DNA of 64,000 bases, taken from NCBI GenBank assembly GCA_036405135.1, contig DASWYF010000034.1, positions 62,001-126,000 of the forward strand. The letters run 5' to 3'. The stretch is from Verrucomicrobiia bacterium (lineage in GTDB: Bacteria; Verrucomicrobiota; Verrucomicrobiia; Limisphaerales; JAEYXS01). Shown piece by piece: positions 1 through 12,493 of the stretch (position 1 is its first letter; every line of letters starts with the position of its first letter). A model generated the notes under the pieces. It searched no databases. It saw only the letters and a list, made by a program, of their open reading frames with translations, and was not told the origin of the DNA. Made by a program: the position numbers and the translations under genes.

Positions 1-693
1 TTGTTTCTGGTAATCCTCGAGCTTGATGAACTGCAAATTCTTGGGGGCGAAAAGCACATCAACCATCACCAACGCTACGACGATCGTCACCCCGCCTATC
101 AACCGTCGCAGAAACTGCACCGGAACGCCCGCCACAAACATCATGACGAAGCCCACCGGAATGAATACGAGCGCCGATCCCAGGTCTGGCTCCTTCAAAA
201 TCAACACAAACGGCAAAATCATCAATCCAAGCGATTTCAAAAATATCTTGGGCTGGCGCAATTCATCCACTGGCCGGCTGAGGAAATGCGCCATGAACAG
301 GATGAACGCCATTTTGGCGAATTCCGATGGCTGTATCTGGAAGAATGGGAATTTGATCCATCGCTTGGCACCCCAGCCGTTGTCCACTCCCACGCCCGGG
401 ATATAAAGCGCCAGCAGAAACAGGATGGATGCCCAATAAGCGATCAATGACCAACGCGTGAGAATCGGATAATCCACCAGACACACCACGGTTGCACAGA
501 ATGTGCCTGCGGCATACCAGATCATCTGCCGGAAATAGGGCTGATCCCAGAGGGCGAGCTGGGCGGCACCTTCACGATTCATCGTGGCACTGAAGATGAA
601 CAGCACTCCGAACACCATCAGGCCAAAGAGGCTCGCCACCATCAGCCAGTCCAGCCGTGGTTCGCGCGTGTTCAATGATGCTTTTCCAATCAT
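1..693 (-). CDS. rodA: Rod-shape peptidoglycan polymerase RodA (partial, C-terminus beyond window)
   Basis: This is the N-terminal 231 codons of a SEDS-family glycosyltransferase that polymerises lipid II in lateral-wall synthesis with PBP2. The frame is open to the window edge, so there is no stop. It begins MIGKASLNTREPRLDWLM and carries several hydrophobic segments. The family stretch GAKRWIKF, then QPSEFAK and LKEPDLGSALV, matches RodA/FtsW. The ATG overlaps the mrdA stop as ATGA, which fixes the start and indicates translational coupling. RodA rather than FtsW is inferred from its place directly after mrdA in the mre cluster. The catalytic Asp region is not covered by the visible part. 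Confidence 0.93.
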   Translation of the reverse strand, partial: MIGKASLNTREPRLDWLMVASLFGLMVFGVLFIFSATMNREGAAQLALWDQPYFRQMIWYAAGTFCATVVCLVDYPILTRWSLIAYWASILFLLALYIPGVGVDNGWGAKRWIKFPFFQIQPSEFAKMAFILFMAHFLSRPVDELRQPKIFLKSLGLMILPFVLILKEPDLGSALVFIPVGFVMMFVAGVPVQFLRRLIGGVTIVVALVMVDVLFAPKNLQFIKLEDYQKQ

Positions 694-2669
694 CCGTTAT
701 TTGGCGTCCAGTTTGCACCGGTCACCCGGTTGCTCTGTTCCAGCTTTTGCAGTGCTTCGTAAACCCATTTGGTCATCGGCGCACAGGTTCTGCCGCCAGA
801 AGCGCCGCTTTCCACCATCGCCACAACGGCATAACGCGGGGCGTCAAAGGGGGCGTAAGAGACAAACCAAGTCGTGCGCATGGTTTTTGCATCGGCAGTG
901 CCCGTCTTGCCGCACACTTGCCAGCCGCTGATCGCGGCACCCTTGCCCGTCCCTTCGGGATCGGCGACATCGTCGCGCATCGCTTCTTGCACCAGTTTCA
1001 GATGGGCAGGGTTGAACTTGATCTCATTGCGCACATGGCCTTTGGGAAATATTTCCGCCACTTTGCGAAACCCGTTTACCTCTGACTCCAGACGGTCGAC
1101 CAGGCGCGGCCAAAACACCTTGCCGCCATTGGCCACGGCGGCGGTCATCACGGCCATTTGCACGGGCGTCACCGCTATGTCACCCTGCCCGATGCTCAAA
1201 TTCGCCGTGTCACCGGCAGTCCACTGCCCGCCCATGTTCTTTCGGCGCGTCCCGACCTCAGGAAAATATCCGCCCACATCCTGCCGCGTGGGCAGTTCAG
1301 TCTTCTCACCCAGGCAGAATTGATGGCCCATCCGTAAAATATTATCCAGTCCCGCATCCAGTCCGTGATCAATGAAATAGCAGTTGCAAGATTTGATGAA
1401 GGCCCGGCGGAAATCGAAACTGCCTGCTCCAGCGGTGCAATTCTTCTTTTCCTTTCCAACAAAGTACAAGCCCCGGCTCTCAAACTGCGCATGGGGGTTC
1501 AATTTCCCCGCCTCCAAGGCGGCGAGCGCGACTACGATCTTGAACGCTGAACCGGGCTGGTAGATCGCAAAGGAGGCGCGATTAAGCATCGGCTTGAGCT
1601 CGGGATCATTTATTTTTGCATATTCTGCATGGGTGATGCTGGGCACGAAAGAATTTGGATCAAATGTCGGCGCCGAGGCCATCGCCAGGATATCGCCATT
1701 TCTCACATCCATGGCGACCAAGGCAGCACGGGCACCGAAACCCTGTGCTTTGAGCGCATCTTCCGCCGCCTTTTGCACCTGTGTATCAATCGTCAGAATC
1801 ACATCATCCCCTGGTATCGGCGGTTGCCACAAGTTCTCTGCCTGCCGATACTGCAGGTTGTTTACGAGCAGTGATTTCACGCCCGCCATACCGCGCAATT
1901 CCTCATCAAACGCTCCTTCGATACCTACCATCCCTTTGAAATCCGGCAGACGGTAGTCAAATTTGACATCCTCGATCTCTCCGGGCGCCTTCTCGGTTTT
2001 GCCCATGTAACCCAGCAGATGCGCCGCGCGGCTTTCATGCGGATAATAGCGCAAAGATTGCACCTGCAAGTCGACGCCCGGCAAAGTCGAAAGGCTCTCC
2101 GCAAACCGCGCGACTTGCTCCGGAGTCAGATTCTCCACCACCGGCAACGGCATGAATATCTTCGTCTCATAATGCCTCCGAAACTCTTTTTCAGTCAGGG
2201 TCAATGGCACGCCCAACACCTGCGATATCCGGCTCACCAGATTGTTGACCACGGCGAATCTCGCTTCGCGGCCCATGGCATCGATCTGCGTTTGAGTCAG
2301 GCGCAACCGTTTTTTCTTACCCTCAGGCAACACCCTGTTCTCCTGCTCGATCCGGGCAAGCTCATTACTCCGCACGAGCCTGTACTGGCTGCGAAAGTAC
2401 GGGCTTAACTCTTCCAGATACAGATTCACGTTGTACGAAGGACGGCTCTCGGCGAGTATTTCCCCATTGCGATCCAGTATCCGTCCGCGCACCGCTGGCA
2501 CACGCACTGTGCGATACGATTGCGTCACCAGACTCTGCTCATACTTCTTATAGTTGACCACTTGCAGGAACCACAGCCCGGTCGCGAGCGTAAGCATGCC
2601 CGCCAGCACGCCTATGGCTAGCCAGCGCAACTTCGCGTCACCCCGTTTCAATTGGTCCACGATCAGCAT
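690..2669 (-). CDS. mrdA: Penicillin-binding protein 2 (PBP2) transpeptidase
   Basis: Class B PBP of 659 aa, near the usual 600-650. It cross-links lateral-wall peptidoglycan together with RodA. One N-terminal transmembrane helix (about residues 16-37) is followed by the dimerisation region with RGRILDRNG (61-69). The transpeptidase domain holds the three active-site motifs: S374-x-x-K377 in QPGSAFK, S427-C-N429, and K588-T-G590. It starts two bases after mreD and overlaps rodA by four bases, so it is an internal gene of the mreBCD-mrdA-rodA operon. All catalytic residues are present, so it should be active. Confidence 0.95.
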   Translation of the reverse strand: MLIVDQLKRGDAKLRWLAIGVLAGMLTLATGLWFLQVVNYKKYEQSLVTQSYRTVRVPAVRGRILDRNGEILAESRPSYNVNLYLEELSPYFRSQYRLVRSNELARIEQENRVLPEGKKKRLRLTQTQIDAMGREARFAVVNNLVSRISQVLGVPLTLTEKEFRRHYETKIFMPLPVVENLTPEQVARFAESLSTLPGVDLQVQSLRYYPHESRAAHLLGYMGKTEKAPGEIEDVKFDYRLPDFKGMVGIEGAFDEELRGMAGVKSLLVNNLQYRQAENLWQPPIPGDDVILTIDTQVQKAAEDALKAQGFGARAALVAMDVRNGDILAMASAPTFDPNSFVPSITHAEYAKINDPELKPMLNRASFAIYQPGSAFKIVVALAALEAGKLNPHAQFESRGLYFVGKEKKNCTAGAGSFDFRRAFIKSCNCYFIDHGLDAGLDNILRMGHQFCLGEKTELPTRQDVGGYFPEVGTRRKNMGGQWTAGDTANLSIGQGDIAVTPVQMAVMTAAVANGGKVFWPRLVDRLESEVNGFRKVAEIFPKGHVRNEIKFNPAHLKLVQEAMRDDVADPEGTGKGAAISGWQVCGKTGTADAKTMRTTWFVSYAPFDAPRYAVVAMVESGASGGRTCAPMTKWVYEALQKLEQSNRVTGANWTPNNG

Positions 2670-2671
2670 CT

Positions 2672-3223
2672 TTAGTGGCGTCCTCTCTTCATCTCGCGAT
2701 TATGATTGAACGTCGTCTCCGGCAACGGCTGGTAGCTCAACCAATGATCCACCAGGTCGAACACGCGAAAGATCAGCGGCGTCGCCAAGCCGCATCCCAC
2801 ACTCATCACCAACCATTGCCAGAGTGAACCCCACCCGAGCAACGGCTGCTTGCCGAGCGTTATCGAGAGCAATACCACCAGCAGCGGCACTGCCGCTCCG
2901 GCCACCATTCCGATGATGATTTGCGCCGACAACTGCTCCCGTAGAACCAGTTCCCGGAAATGCATCAGCACCATGCCTGCGATCATCAACGGACCGATGG
3001 TGATGCCCAGCGGATTGAGCGACAGTGAATCCAGCCAAAGCCCGCCAAACACCGCGATCAAACTCGTCAGCAGCGGATTCCCCGTCAGGGCTGCATACAC
3101 GATCAACGCCGGCAACAGATCGATCTGCGCCCCCAGCCACACCCGGATGAAATCCACCGTGGATTGCGCGAAGACGATCCCGAAGGTCGCCGCCATGATG
3201 ACTGTGAGTGTGAGCGCGTTCAT
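2672..3223 (-). CDS. mreD: Rod shape-determining membrane protein MreD
   Basis: Hydrophobic protein of 183 aa with about five membrane segments, matching MreD in size and operon position. The conserved MreD-like stretch is GGLWLDSLSLNPLG. The frame is open ten codons further upstream, but the ATG at 3223 overlaps the mreC stop as ATGA and gives a normal MreD N-terminus (MNALTLTVIMAA), so I take that start. MreD belongs to the elongasome membrane complex. Sequence conservation in the family is low, so the assignment rests partly on synteny between mreC and mrdA. Confidence 0.9.
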   Translation of the reverse strand: MNALTLTVIMAATFGIVFAQSTVDFIRVWLGAQIDLLPALIVYAALTGNPLLTSLIAVFGGLWLDSLSLNPLGITIGPLMIAGMVLMHFRELVLREQLSAQIIIGMVAGAAVPLLVVLLSITLGKQPLLGWGSLWQWLVMSVGCGLATPLIFRVFDLVDHWLSYQPLPETTFNHNREMKRGRH

Positions 3224-4044
3224 GGCATTTGCTGAGGGGGCAGGAGCACCCACACTTCCTCCAGTTGGTTCACGTTCACTGCCAGCTTCACCCGTGCATC
3301 CACATACAACCCATGTTCGACCGTCTGGGTATCGACGATACTGCCGATCAATATGCCGGGAGGAAAAATACCGCCGTGACCGCTCGTATACACCGCCTGT
3401 CCCGGTTCCAGCTTGCTGTTACGCGTCAGATAAGTCATTTCCACCAGATTCGGGTCCAGCACCGCCGCAGAACTTGACGGGCCCACCACACCCTTCTCAC
3501 GCGACTTGTCCACCACCGCTGCCACTTTACAATCCTGGCTGCCGATAAGGACTACGAGCGCCCGGTGTTGCCCCACCGTGTGGACCCTACCTACCAATCC
3601 CTGTGAGGTCATCACGGGCAAGTTCGCCCTCACACCTTCTGCGCTGCCGATATCGATCTGGATCGTTCGCCACCAATTTGACGGATCGCGTCCGATCACC
3701 TTGGCCATTCTCGGCTTCCAGATTGTCTGCGGCTTCATCTGGATCATCTGGCGCAAACGGTCGTTCTCCATCTTGATGGAGTCCGCCTGCATCTTCACGA
3801 TGCGCAACTCCTCGTTCTCCCGCCGTATCTGTTCCATCTGGTTGATGAGAACTCCCTTGGGTAACGTCATGTCCGCAACTTTGCCCGTAGCGGTTTGTGT
3901 GGATTGCCCAATGCTGAAGAGCGGGAGGAACAGCGCCGAGACGGCCAGCTTCACCCGCGCGGCTGTCTGGTCCGGCAGGCTGAGCAGCAGCAGCACTAAA
4001 AGCAGTACTGCTGACATGGCCACATAGTGCGCCCGTTTAAACAT
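3220..4044 (-). CDS. mreC: Cell shape-determining protein MreC
   Basis: Protein of 274 aa with one N-terminal transmembrane helix (about residues 8-26), a short coiled coil (about 65-100, rich in Glu/Arg/Met) and the paired beta-barrel periplasmic domain of MreC. Typical motifs are VIGRDPSNWWRTIQID and GLVGRVHTVG. MreC forms periplasmic filaments that activate PBP2/RodA. It lies 76 bases after mreB and overlaps mreD by four bases. Confidence 0.94.
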   Translation of the reverse strand: MFKRAHYVAMSAVLLLVLLLLSLPDQTAARVKLAVSALFLPLFSIGQSTQTATGKVADMTLPKGVLINQMEQIRRENEELRIVKMQADSIKMENDRLRQMIQMKPQTIWKPRMAKVIGRDPSNWWRTIQIDIGSAEGVRANLPVMTSQGLVGRVHTVGQHRALVVLIGSQDCKVAAVVDKSREKGVVGPSSSAAVLDPNLVEMTYLTRNSKLEPGQAVYTSGHGGIFPPGILIGSIVDTQTVEHGLYVDARVKLAVNVNQLEEVWVLLPPQQMP

Positions 4045-4120
4045 CTGTTCTACCCGTCACAAAAACTGTTCGGGGCAAACGCAGAACTGAGTGGGATTTG
4101 TCTCCTTAACTATCGTGGTA

Positions 4121-5146
4121 TCAACTGCGGCTTGAGGCCACGCGCTTGAGGAACGAGAGTTCCTGCAAGACACGGCCAGTGCCTTCTGCGACAGCCGTTA
4201 GCGGGCTTTCGCCGATATGCACCGGCAGGCCGGTTTCCTGCGCCACCATGCGGTCAATGCCGCGCAGCAACGCCCCACCACCAGCCATCACGATACCCCG
4301 GTCCACCAGGTCGGCGGACAATTCTGGCGGGCAGCGTTCCAGCGTGATGCGGATTGATTCCAAAATACTGTTGAGAGGTTCCTTCAGTGCCTCGCGTATC
4401 TCCTCGGAGCGGATGGTCAGCGTTTTGGGCAGACCTGCGGCCAGATCACGGCCTTTGACTTCCAGCGTCAATTCCTGCTCCAGAGGAAAGGCCGATCCGA
4501 TCCGGATCTTGATCTCCTCCGCGGTGCGTTCACCGATCATCAAGTTATAGGCACGCTTCATGTGGGCGATGATGGTCTCGTCAAACTCATCTCCCCCTAC
4601 GCGCAAGCTGCGGCTGAACACGATACCTGCCAGCGAGATGATCGCTATCTCGCAAGTACCGCCGCCGATATCCACAATCATGTTGCCCGCCGGTTCGTGA
4701 ACCGGCAGACCTACGCCAATGGCCGAAGCCATCGGTTGTTCGATCAGATAGACCTCTCGCGCTCCGGCATGCGTGGCGGAATCTTTCACCGCCCGCTTTT
4801 CCACTTCAGTAATACCTGAAGGCACCGCCACCACCACCCGGGGGGCGATCAATTTCCTATGGTGAACCTTTTGGATGAAGTGCCGCAACATCGCCTCCGT
4901 GATCTCGAAATCCGCGATCACGCCGTCCTTCATTGGACGAATGGCGACAATATTACCCGGGGTGCGCCCAAGCATCCGCTTGGCTTCCTCACCCACGGCG
5001 AGCACATTGGTGGTCCCCGCCTCAATGGCGACGACCGAAGGCTCACGCAAGACTATGCCTTGGTCGCGAACATAAACGAGTGAGTTCGCTGTCCCAAGGT
5101 CAATGCCGATGTCGTTGGAGAACAGGCCTTTAATCTGCGCAAACAT
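4121..5146 (-). CDS. mreB: Rod shape-determining actin homologue MreB
   Basis: Actin-fold ATPase of 341 aa, the family length. It forms membrane-associated filaments that orient lateral-wall synthesis. Visible signatures are the phosphate-1 loop [31 protein letters not shown], the phosphate-2 loop [13 protein letters not shown], and the adenosine motif [15 protein letters not shown]. It is the first gene of the operon; a plausible promoter lies 23-52 bases upstream. The N-terminal [12 protein letters not shown] resembles the usual membrane-binding amphipathic start. Confidence 0.97.
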   Translation of the reverse strand: MFAQIKGLFSNDIGIDLGTANSLVYVRDQGIVLREPSVVAIEAGTTNVLAVGEEAKRMLGRTPGNIVAIRPMKDGVIADFEITEAMLRHFIQKVHHRKLIAPRVVVAVPSGITEVEKRAVKDSATHAGAREVYLIEQPMASAIGVGLPVHEPAGNMIVDIGGGTCEIAIISLAGIVFSRSLRVGGDEFDETIIAHMKRAYNLMIGERTAEEIKIRIGSAFPLEQELTLEVKGRDLAAGLPKTLTIRSEEIREALKEPLNSILESIRITLERCPPELSADLVDRGIVMAGGGALLRGIDRMVAQETGLPVHIGESPLTAVAEGTGRVLQELSFLKRVASSRS

Positions 5147-5168
5147 GAACTATGCCTAATTGGAATTT

Positions 5169-5198
5169 ATCGTAAGTCGGCTAATTCCTTGGGGTCAA
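5169..5198 (-). promoter_or_regulatory. Candidate sigma-70 promoter of the mre operon
   Basis: On the minus strand, TTGACC (5198-5193) is followed after 18 bases by TACGAT (5174-5169), about 23 bases upstream of the mreB ATG. A short inverted repeat, GGCAAA (5208-5213) and TTTGCC (5225-5230), lies just upstream of the -35 box and could be a regulator site. The rest of 5199-5382 is AT-rich with no supported gene. The match is by consensus only. Confidence 0.4.
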
Positions 5199-5382
5199 GC
5201 TATTTAAGGCAAACCGTGTATTATTTTGCCCAACCGTCACCAATAACACTAACAATTCAGCATCCAATATATCGGGCAGATCCTCCTAATCGCGTTACAC
5301 CAAGTGCTCGAATCATATTTAACCCAACTCACACCTTTTACGAACTGCTGGTAATCAGCGATGAACAGCGAAGATTTCCTCC

Positions 5383-6042
5383 CTAACGCCGACGATAGCG
5401 GATAAGGCTATGCATAGGATGGATGAAACGGAACTGGTCACGACGGTATTCCAAGGACGGATAAACAGGATTGTAGCTGGTGAGACGCACCATCTCGTTA
5501 TTCGGGCCGTAGGTGTGGTAGAGCTTGAAGAGGACATCGCCAGACTCTTCCAGACGCGCGACGACGACATCACCGTTACGCGGTTGTTCATTCGGGAGGA
5601 AGATGACGCGGTCACCAGACTTGAACTCAGGCGTCATGGAGTCGCCCTCCAAGATGAGCGCGTATGCGTTGGGGTCTTGGCAATCGCTGTTCAGGTATTC
5701 ATCGATCTGGGCGGACAAATCGGCAAAATCACCCCCCTGCCCCGCTGAGGCCCAACTGACTACGGGAACGCTATGGCTTTTACCTTCGGCCTGCCATTGC
5801 GCAGCCAAGGCGCGAGGTGCCGTGGAGTCATCACCATAAAACCATGGGATAGGACGATTGTAGGTTTCGGAAATCTTCTGGATCTTGGCGGGATGCGGCA
5901 AGGTCTGGGCCATCTCCCATGACTGCACGGAACGCAATGCAACATCCATGGCATCAGCAGCTTGACGTTGAGACCAACCTTTAGCGATGCGGCAATCCAA
6001 GAGGCGTTTTGCCAGCATCTGCTTCTTTTCTGCATTTTTCAT
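5383..6042 (-). CDS. XRE-family repressor with S24 (LexA/CI-like) autocleavage domain
   Basis: Protein of 219 aa. An N-terminal helix-turn-helix (about residues 12-65, WSQRQAADAMDVALRSVQSWE) binds DNA. A C-terminal S24 domain carries the catalytic dyad S135 (EGDSMTPEF) and K173 (VLFKLYH). A candidate Ala-Gly cleavage site is at A100-G101 (WASAGQGG). Such proteins (CI, LexA and relatives) repress genes until RecA-stimulated self-cleavage during DNA damage. AAGGGA lies about ten bases before its ATG. It diverges from a 40-codon ORF and metH, and no phage genes are nearby. LexA itself is less likely, because the DNA-binding domain is XRE-type rather than LexA winged helix. The targets are unknown. 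Confidence 0.85.
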   Translation of the reverse strand: MKNAEKKQMLAKRLLDCRIAKGWSQRQAADAMDVALRSVQSWEMAQTLPHPAKIQKISETYNRPIPWFYGDDSTAPRALAAQWQAEGKSHSVPVVSWASAGQGGDFADLSAQIDEYLNSDCQDPNAYALILEGDSMTPEFKSGDRVIFLPNEQPRNGDVVVARLEESGDVLFKLYHTYGPNNEMVRLTSYNPVYPSLEYRRDQFRFIHPMHSLIRYRRR

Positions 6043-6092
6043 TTGACGAAATCCCTTGATTACGACACTTTATATGCAGCAAGGAGGCCGAT

Positions 6093-6215
6093 ATGGCAAC
6101 AGAAAAAGAAGTAAAAGCAGTATCAGATGATTTTACCAACTCAAAATGGATAATTGCAGGTTATTTGTGCCATCGTCACGAAGAGTGTTCATATCTACAT
6201 ATCAAGATACGTTGA
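6093..6215 (+). CDS. Small ORF (40 aa) divergent from the S24 repressor
   Basis: ATG at 6093 follows a near-perfect ribosome binding site, AAGGAGG at 6081-6087, five bases before the start, one of the strongest in the window. The peptide begins MATEKEVKAVSDDF, then NSKWIIAGYLCHRHEE, and ends HIKIR before TGA. It is polar with two Cys and three His and has no signal peptide. The arrangement, a small gene read away from a CI/LexA-like repressor across a roughly 50-base gap, suggests the repressor controls it. I recognise no family, and it is shorter than Cro proteins. It could also be a leader ORF for metH, 62 bases downstream. Confidence 0.5.
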   Translation: MATEKEVKAVSDDFTNSKWIIAGYLCHRHEECSYLHIKIR

Positions 6216-6277
6216 TTTTTAATTTGATGAAGAATCATTTCGTGTTTAGATTCAGCAGACAAATGGGTGCCAGATAA

Positions 6278-10159
<3,882 letters not shown>

Positions 10160-10167
10160 ATGAAAAC

Positions 10168-10199
10168 GCCCGCCGCTGCGATTTGTGCAAACGGCGGGC
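10168..10199. terminator. Hairpin between convergent metH and kinase genes
   Basis: GCCCGCCG (10168-10175) pairs perfectly with CGGCGGGC (10192-10199) around a 16-base loop. It sits nine bases after the metH stop and eleven after the kinase stop on the other strand. The T-rich flank (GTTTTC) is on the minus-strand side, so it suits the kinase better. It may serve both genes. Confidence 0.6.
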
Positions 10200-10209
10200 A
10201 CTTGAAAAA

Positions 10210-12291
10210 TCACACCACCGTGCCGCTTTCCGTGATGATGCTGCGAACTTTCGCCAGCAACATTTCCGGAGTGTAGGGCTTTTGGATAAAGGCCGCCGGT
10301 GTTTTGCTCGTGAAACGGCTGATGACTTCGCTTTCACTGAAGCCACTCATCAACAGCACTTTTACGCCGGGCATGATCATGCGCATGGCATTGAAAGTTT
10401 GCTGACCATCCATCTTCGGCATGGTGAGATCGAGAATCACCGCCACAATCAAAGGCCGGTGTTCACGGAACACTTCGAGTCCTTCGGCACCGTCACTGGC
10501 GGTCAACACTTGGTAGCCCGCCTCCTGCAAAGCGCGGCGGCAGACGTCACGCACTGTTTCCTCGTCATCTACGACAAGCACTGTGCCGGTCGGTTTTTTA
10601 GTCGTAGTGGAATCCGCGTCCTTGCTGCGACGCGATATGGTCGTATCGTAACGTTCCTTGGCTGGCTTGAAGAAGACACGGAAAGTGCTGCCGACATCCT
10701 TGGTGCTTGAGACCGTGAGTATGCCACCCTGGCTGCGAACGATTCCCATAACTGCAGGGAGACCGAGTCCGCGACCGACGAATTTCGTGGTGAAGAAAGG
10801 ATCAAACATCCGTGATTTCGTCGCCTCATCCATCCCGCAACCATCATCCTTTACTTCGAACATCACATACTCATCCTGCAATTTATCAGGTTGAAGGATG
10901 ACACCGGCAAGCGCTGCTGGATCCGGCAAAACCTTGCGTGTAACAACTTTCACGATACCGGTCTTGCCGTCTAATGCTTCGATGGCATTCATCATGAGAT
11001 TCATGATCAACTGGCGCATCTGCATAGGATCCCCGAGGATCGGAGGCACGCCAGGTTCACATTCAAAGATTATCTCAGCGCGGCTGGAGTAAGTGGTGCG
11101 CAACAGCGTGATGGTGTCACGCGCTATCTCATTCATGTAAACCGGTCCAAGAATGAAACGGCCGCCACCGGCATAGGCAAGCAACTGGCGGCAAAGATCG
11201 GCAGCACGTTGAGCATCCTTCTCGATGTCAGTGAGGCAAACTGTCATCTCCGCACCAGCCGCGGAATCCTCCCGCACCATGGCCGCATTGCAGATGATGC
11301 CGGTGAGCAGGTTGTTGAAATCGTGCGCGATGCCGCCAGCGAGCACGCCGAGGCTTTCCAGGCGCTGCGTTTCCTGCAAGCGATTGCGCACAAGTTCACG
11401 GTCTCTCTCGGCACGCTTGCGTTCCGTGATGTCAACAAATGCGCCGACAGCACCGCGGACACGTCCATCGCGATCGTGCAATGGCGCTGCGAAAGCAATG
11501 ATGTGGCGGCGCTCGCCGTCTTGAAAAACAATGTCTTCTTCAAACTCCTCTATGTTCACGTCCTTGCTGGCAGCCACCTGAAGCGGGAGATCTTCCGGCT
11601 TCAGCCTTACCCCTTGATGCTCTATGTAAAAGTGATGCGGGGCCTCGCCAGCCGGTGCGCTGAGAGATGCGTTTTGCCCCTCCTCCACGCGCAACATCCT
11701 GGAAAGAGCGGCGTTGGATTTGATCGTTTTGCAGGCCGGGTCCTGGGCTATGCCGATGCCCACAGGCATCACTTTGAGCAAAGTCTCTAGTTCTTGTATA
11801 CGTTCTTGAAGGGCCTGATTCAGGCGGCGAACTTCACTTTCTGCTGTTTTCCGCTGCTCTATCTCCTGTTGCAATTCCGCATTCATCTTTGCCATGCCCG
11901 GCAACGCCATGGCTTCAGGAAGATGCCTCATCAGGAATAGAACTGTGGCCCAGGAGGCGACAGCGGTAACTACTTTCATCAAACCGGAGATATGATAGAT
12001 GGGTTTCCAGAAAATGATCGTCTCAATCAGATGCGTAAGTCCGCACGAAAGAATGAACGCCGCAAAGAGCCAGTACAGCTTCGGGTGAGTGATCTCGCTC
12101 TTTTTCTGCCGCACATAATAAGCGATCGAGAGTGGAATGGCCGCATAAGCGCCGAAAATAGCAGCGTCTGCCAAAATATGGATCCAACCATGCATCGACG
12201 TCCAGGCTCCGCACTCCCACCGTGGTGGAAAGCCCGTTGTGTCGAACAGATTGGCTATGGAAAGAAACATAAAAATAAATTTTATCACCAC
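10210..12291 (-). CDS. Hybrid histidine kinase with ethylene-receptor-like membrane domain
   Basis: Protein of 693 aa. Three hydrophobic helices (about residues 36-125) resemble the ethylene-binding domain of plant ETR1. D42 precedes AAIFGAYAAIPL, and CGLTHLIE holds C83 and H87 at the positions of the ETR1 Cu(I) ligands C65 and H69 (CGATHLI). A short coiled coil (about 135-170) and a PAS domain (about 168-290) follow. A kinase core has phosphoacceptor H323 in GGIAHDFNNLL and an ATPase domain with DDGCGM and GRGLGLPAV. A C-terminal receiver (about 574-690) starts VLVVDDEE and has its phospho-Asp in ILDLTMPKMDG. The start is GTG at 12291 or ATG at 12270; neither has a clear ribosome binding site. 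Function as a Cu/ethylene or volatile sensor is inferred from the ligand pair. Confidence 0.85.
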   Translation of the reverse strand: MVIKFIFMFLSIANLFDTTGFPPRWECGAWTSMHGWIHILADAAIFGAYAAIPLSIAYYVRQKKSEITHPKLYWLFAAFILSCGLTHLIETIIFWKPIYHISGLMKVVTAVASWATVLFLMRHLPEAMALPGMAKMNAELQQEIEQRKTAESEVRRLNQALQERIQELETLLKVMPVGIGIAQDPACKTIKSNAALSRMLRVEEGQNASLSAPAGEAPHHFYIEHQGVRLKPEDLPLQVAASKDVNIEEFEEDIVFQDGERRHIIAFAAPLHDRDGRVRGAVGAFVDITERKRAERDRELVRNRLQETQRLESLGVLAGGIAHDFNNLLTGIICNAAMVREDSAAGAEMTVCLTDIEKDAQRAADLCRQLLAYAGGGRFILGPVYMNEIARDTITLLRTTYSSRAEIIFECEPGVPPILGDPMQMRQLIMNLMMNAIEALDGKTGIVKVVTRKVLPDPAALAGVILQPDKLQDEYVMFEVKDDGCGMDEATKSRMFDPFFTTKFVGRGLGLPAVMGIVRSQGGILTVSSTKDVGSTFRVFFKPAKERYDTTISRRSKDADSTTTKKPTGTVLVVDDEETVRDVCRRALQEAGYQVLTASDGAEGLEVFREHRPLIVAVILDLTMPKMDGQQTFNAMRMIMPGVKVLLMSGFSESEVISRFTSKTPAAFIQKPYTPEMLLAKVRSIITESGTVV

Positions 12292-12493
12292 ACACTCTCA
12301 TCCTCTTGGCTGCGCATGCAGACAATACACCTCCCCCATGAAAACCACCAATCCCGGAAGGAATTTTCTATTCGTAATCCTCTCAAATGCAAGACATAGC
12401 GCACCTTTCGATATGCGCAGGAAAATACATGCTTTCGCTTAAATTCCTCCATTGTTTGTCATCTCTGATATAGTAGTCTTGGAGAAACACAAA

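Noticed and set aside
5383-6042. A prophage around the S24 repressor
   Set aside because: The flanking genes are mreB and metH; no integrase, structural or lysis gene is present.
6043-6277. A possible cobalamin or SAM riboswitch before metH
   Set aside because: I could not find the conserved B12-box or SAM-I core in this AT-rich stretch, which instead holds a small ORF.
12338-12442. A 34-codon plus-strand ORF between the kinase and the PSCyt1 gene
   Set aside because: It has no ribosome binding site and no composition signal; unlike 6093-6215, nothing supports translation.
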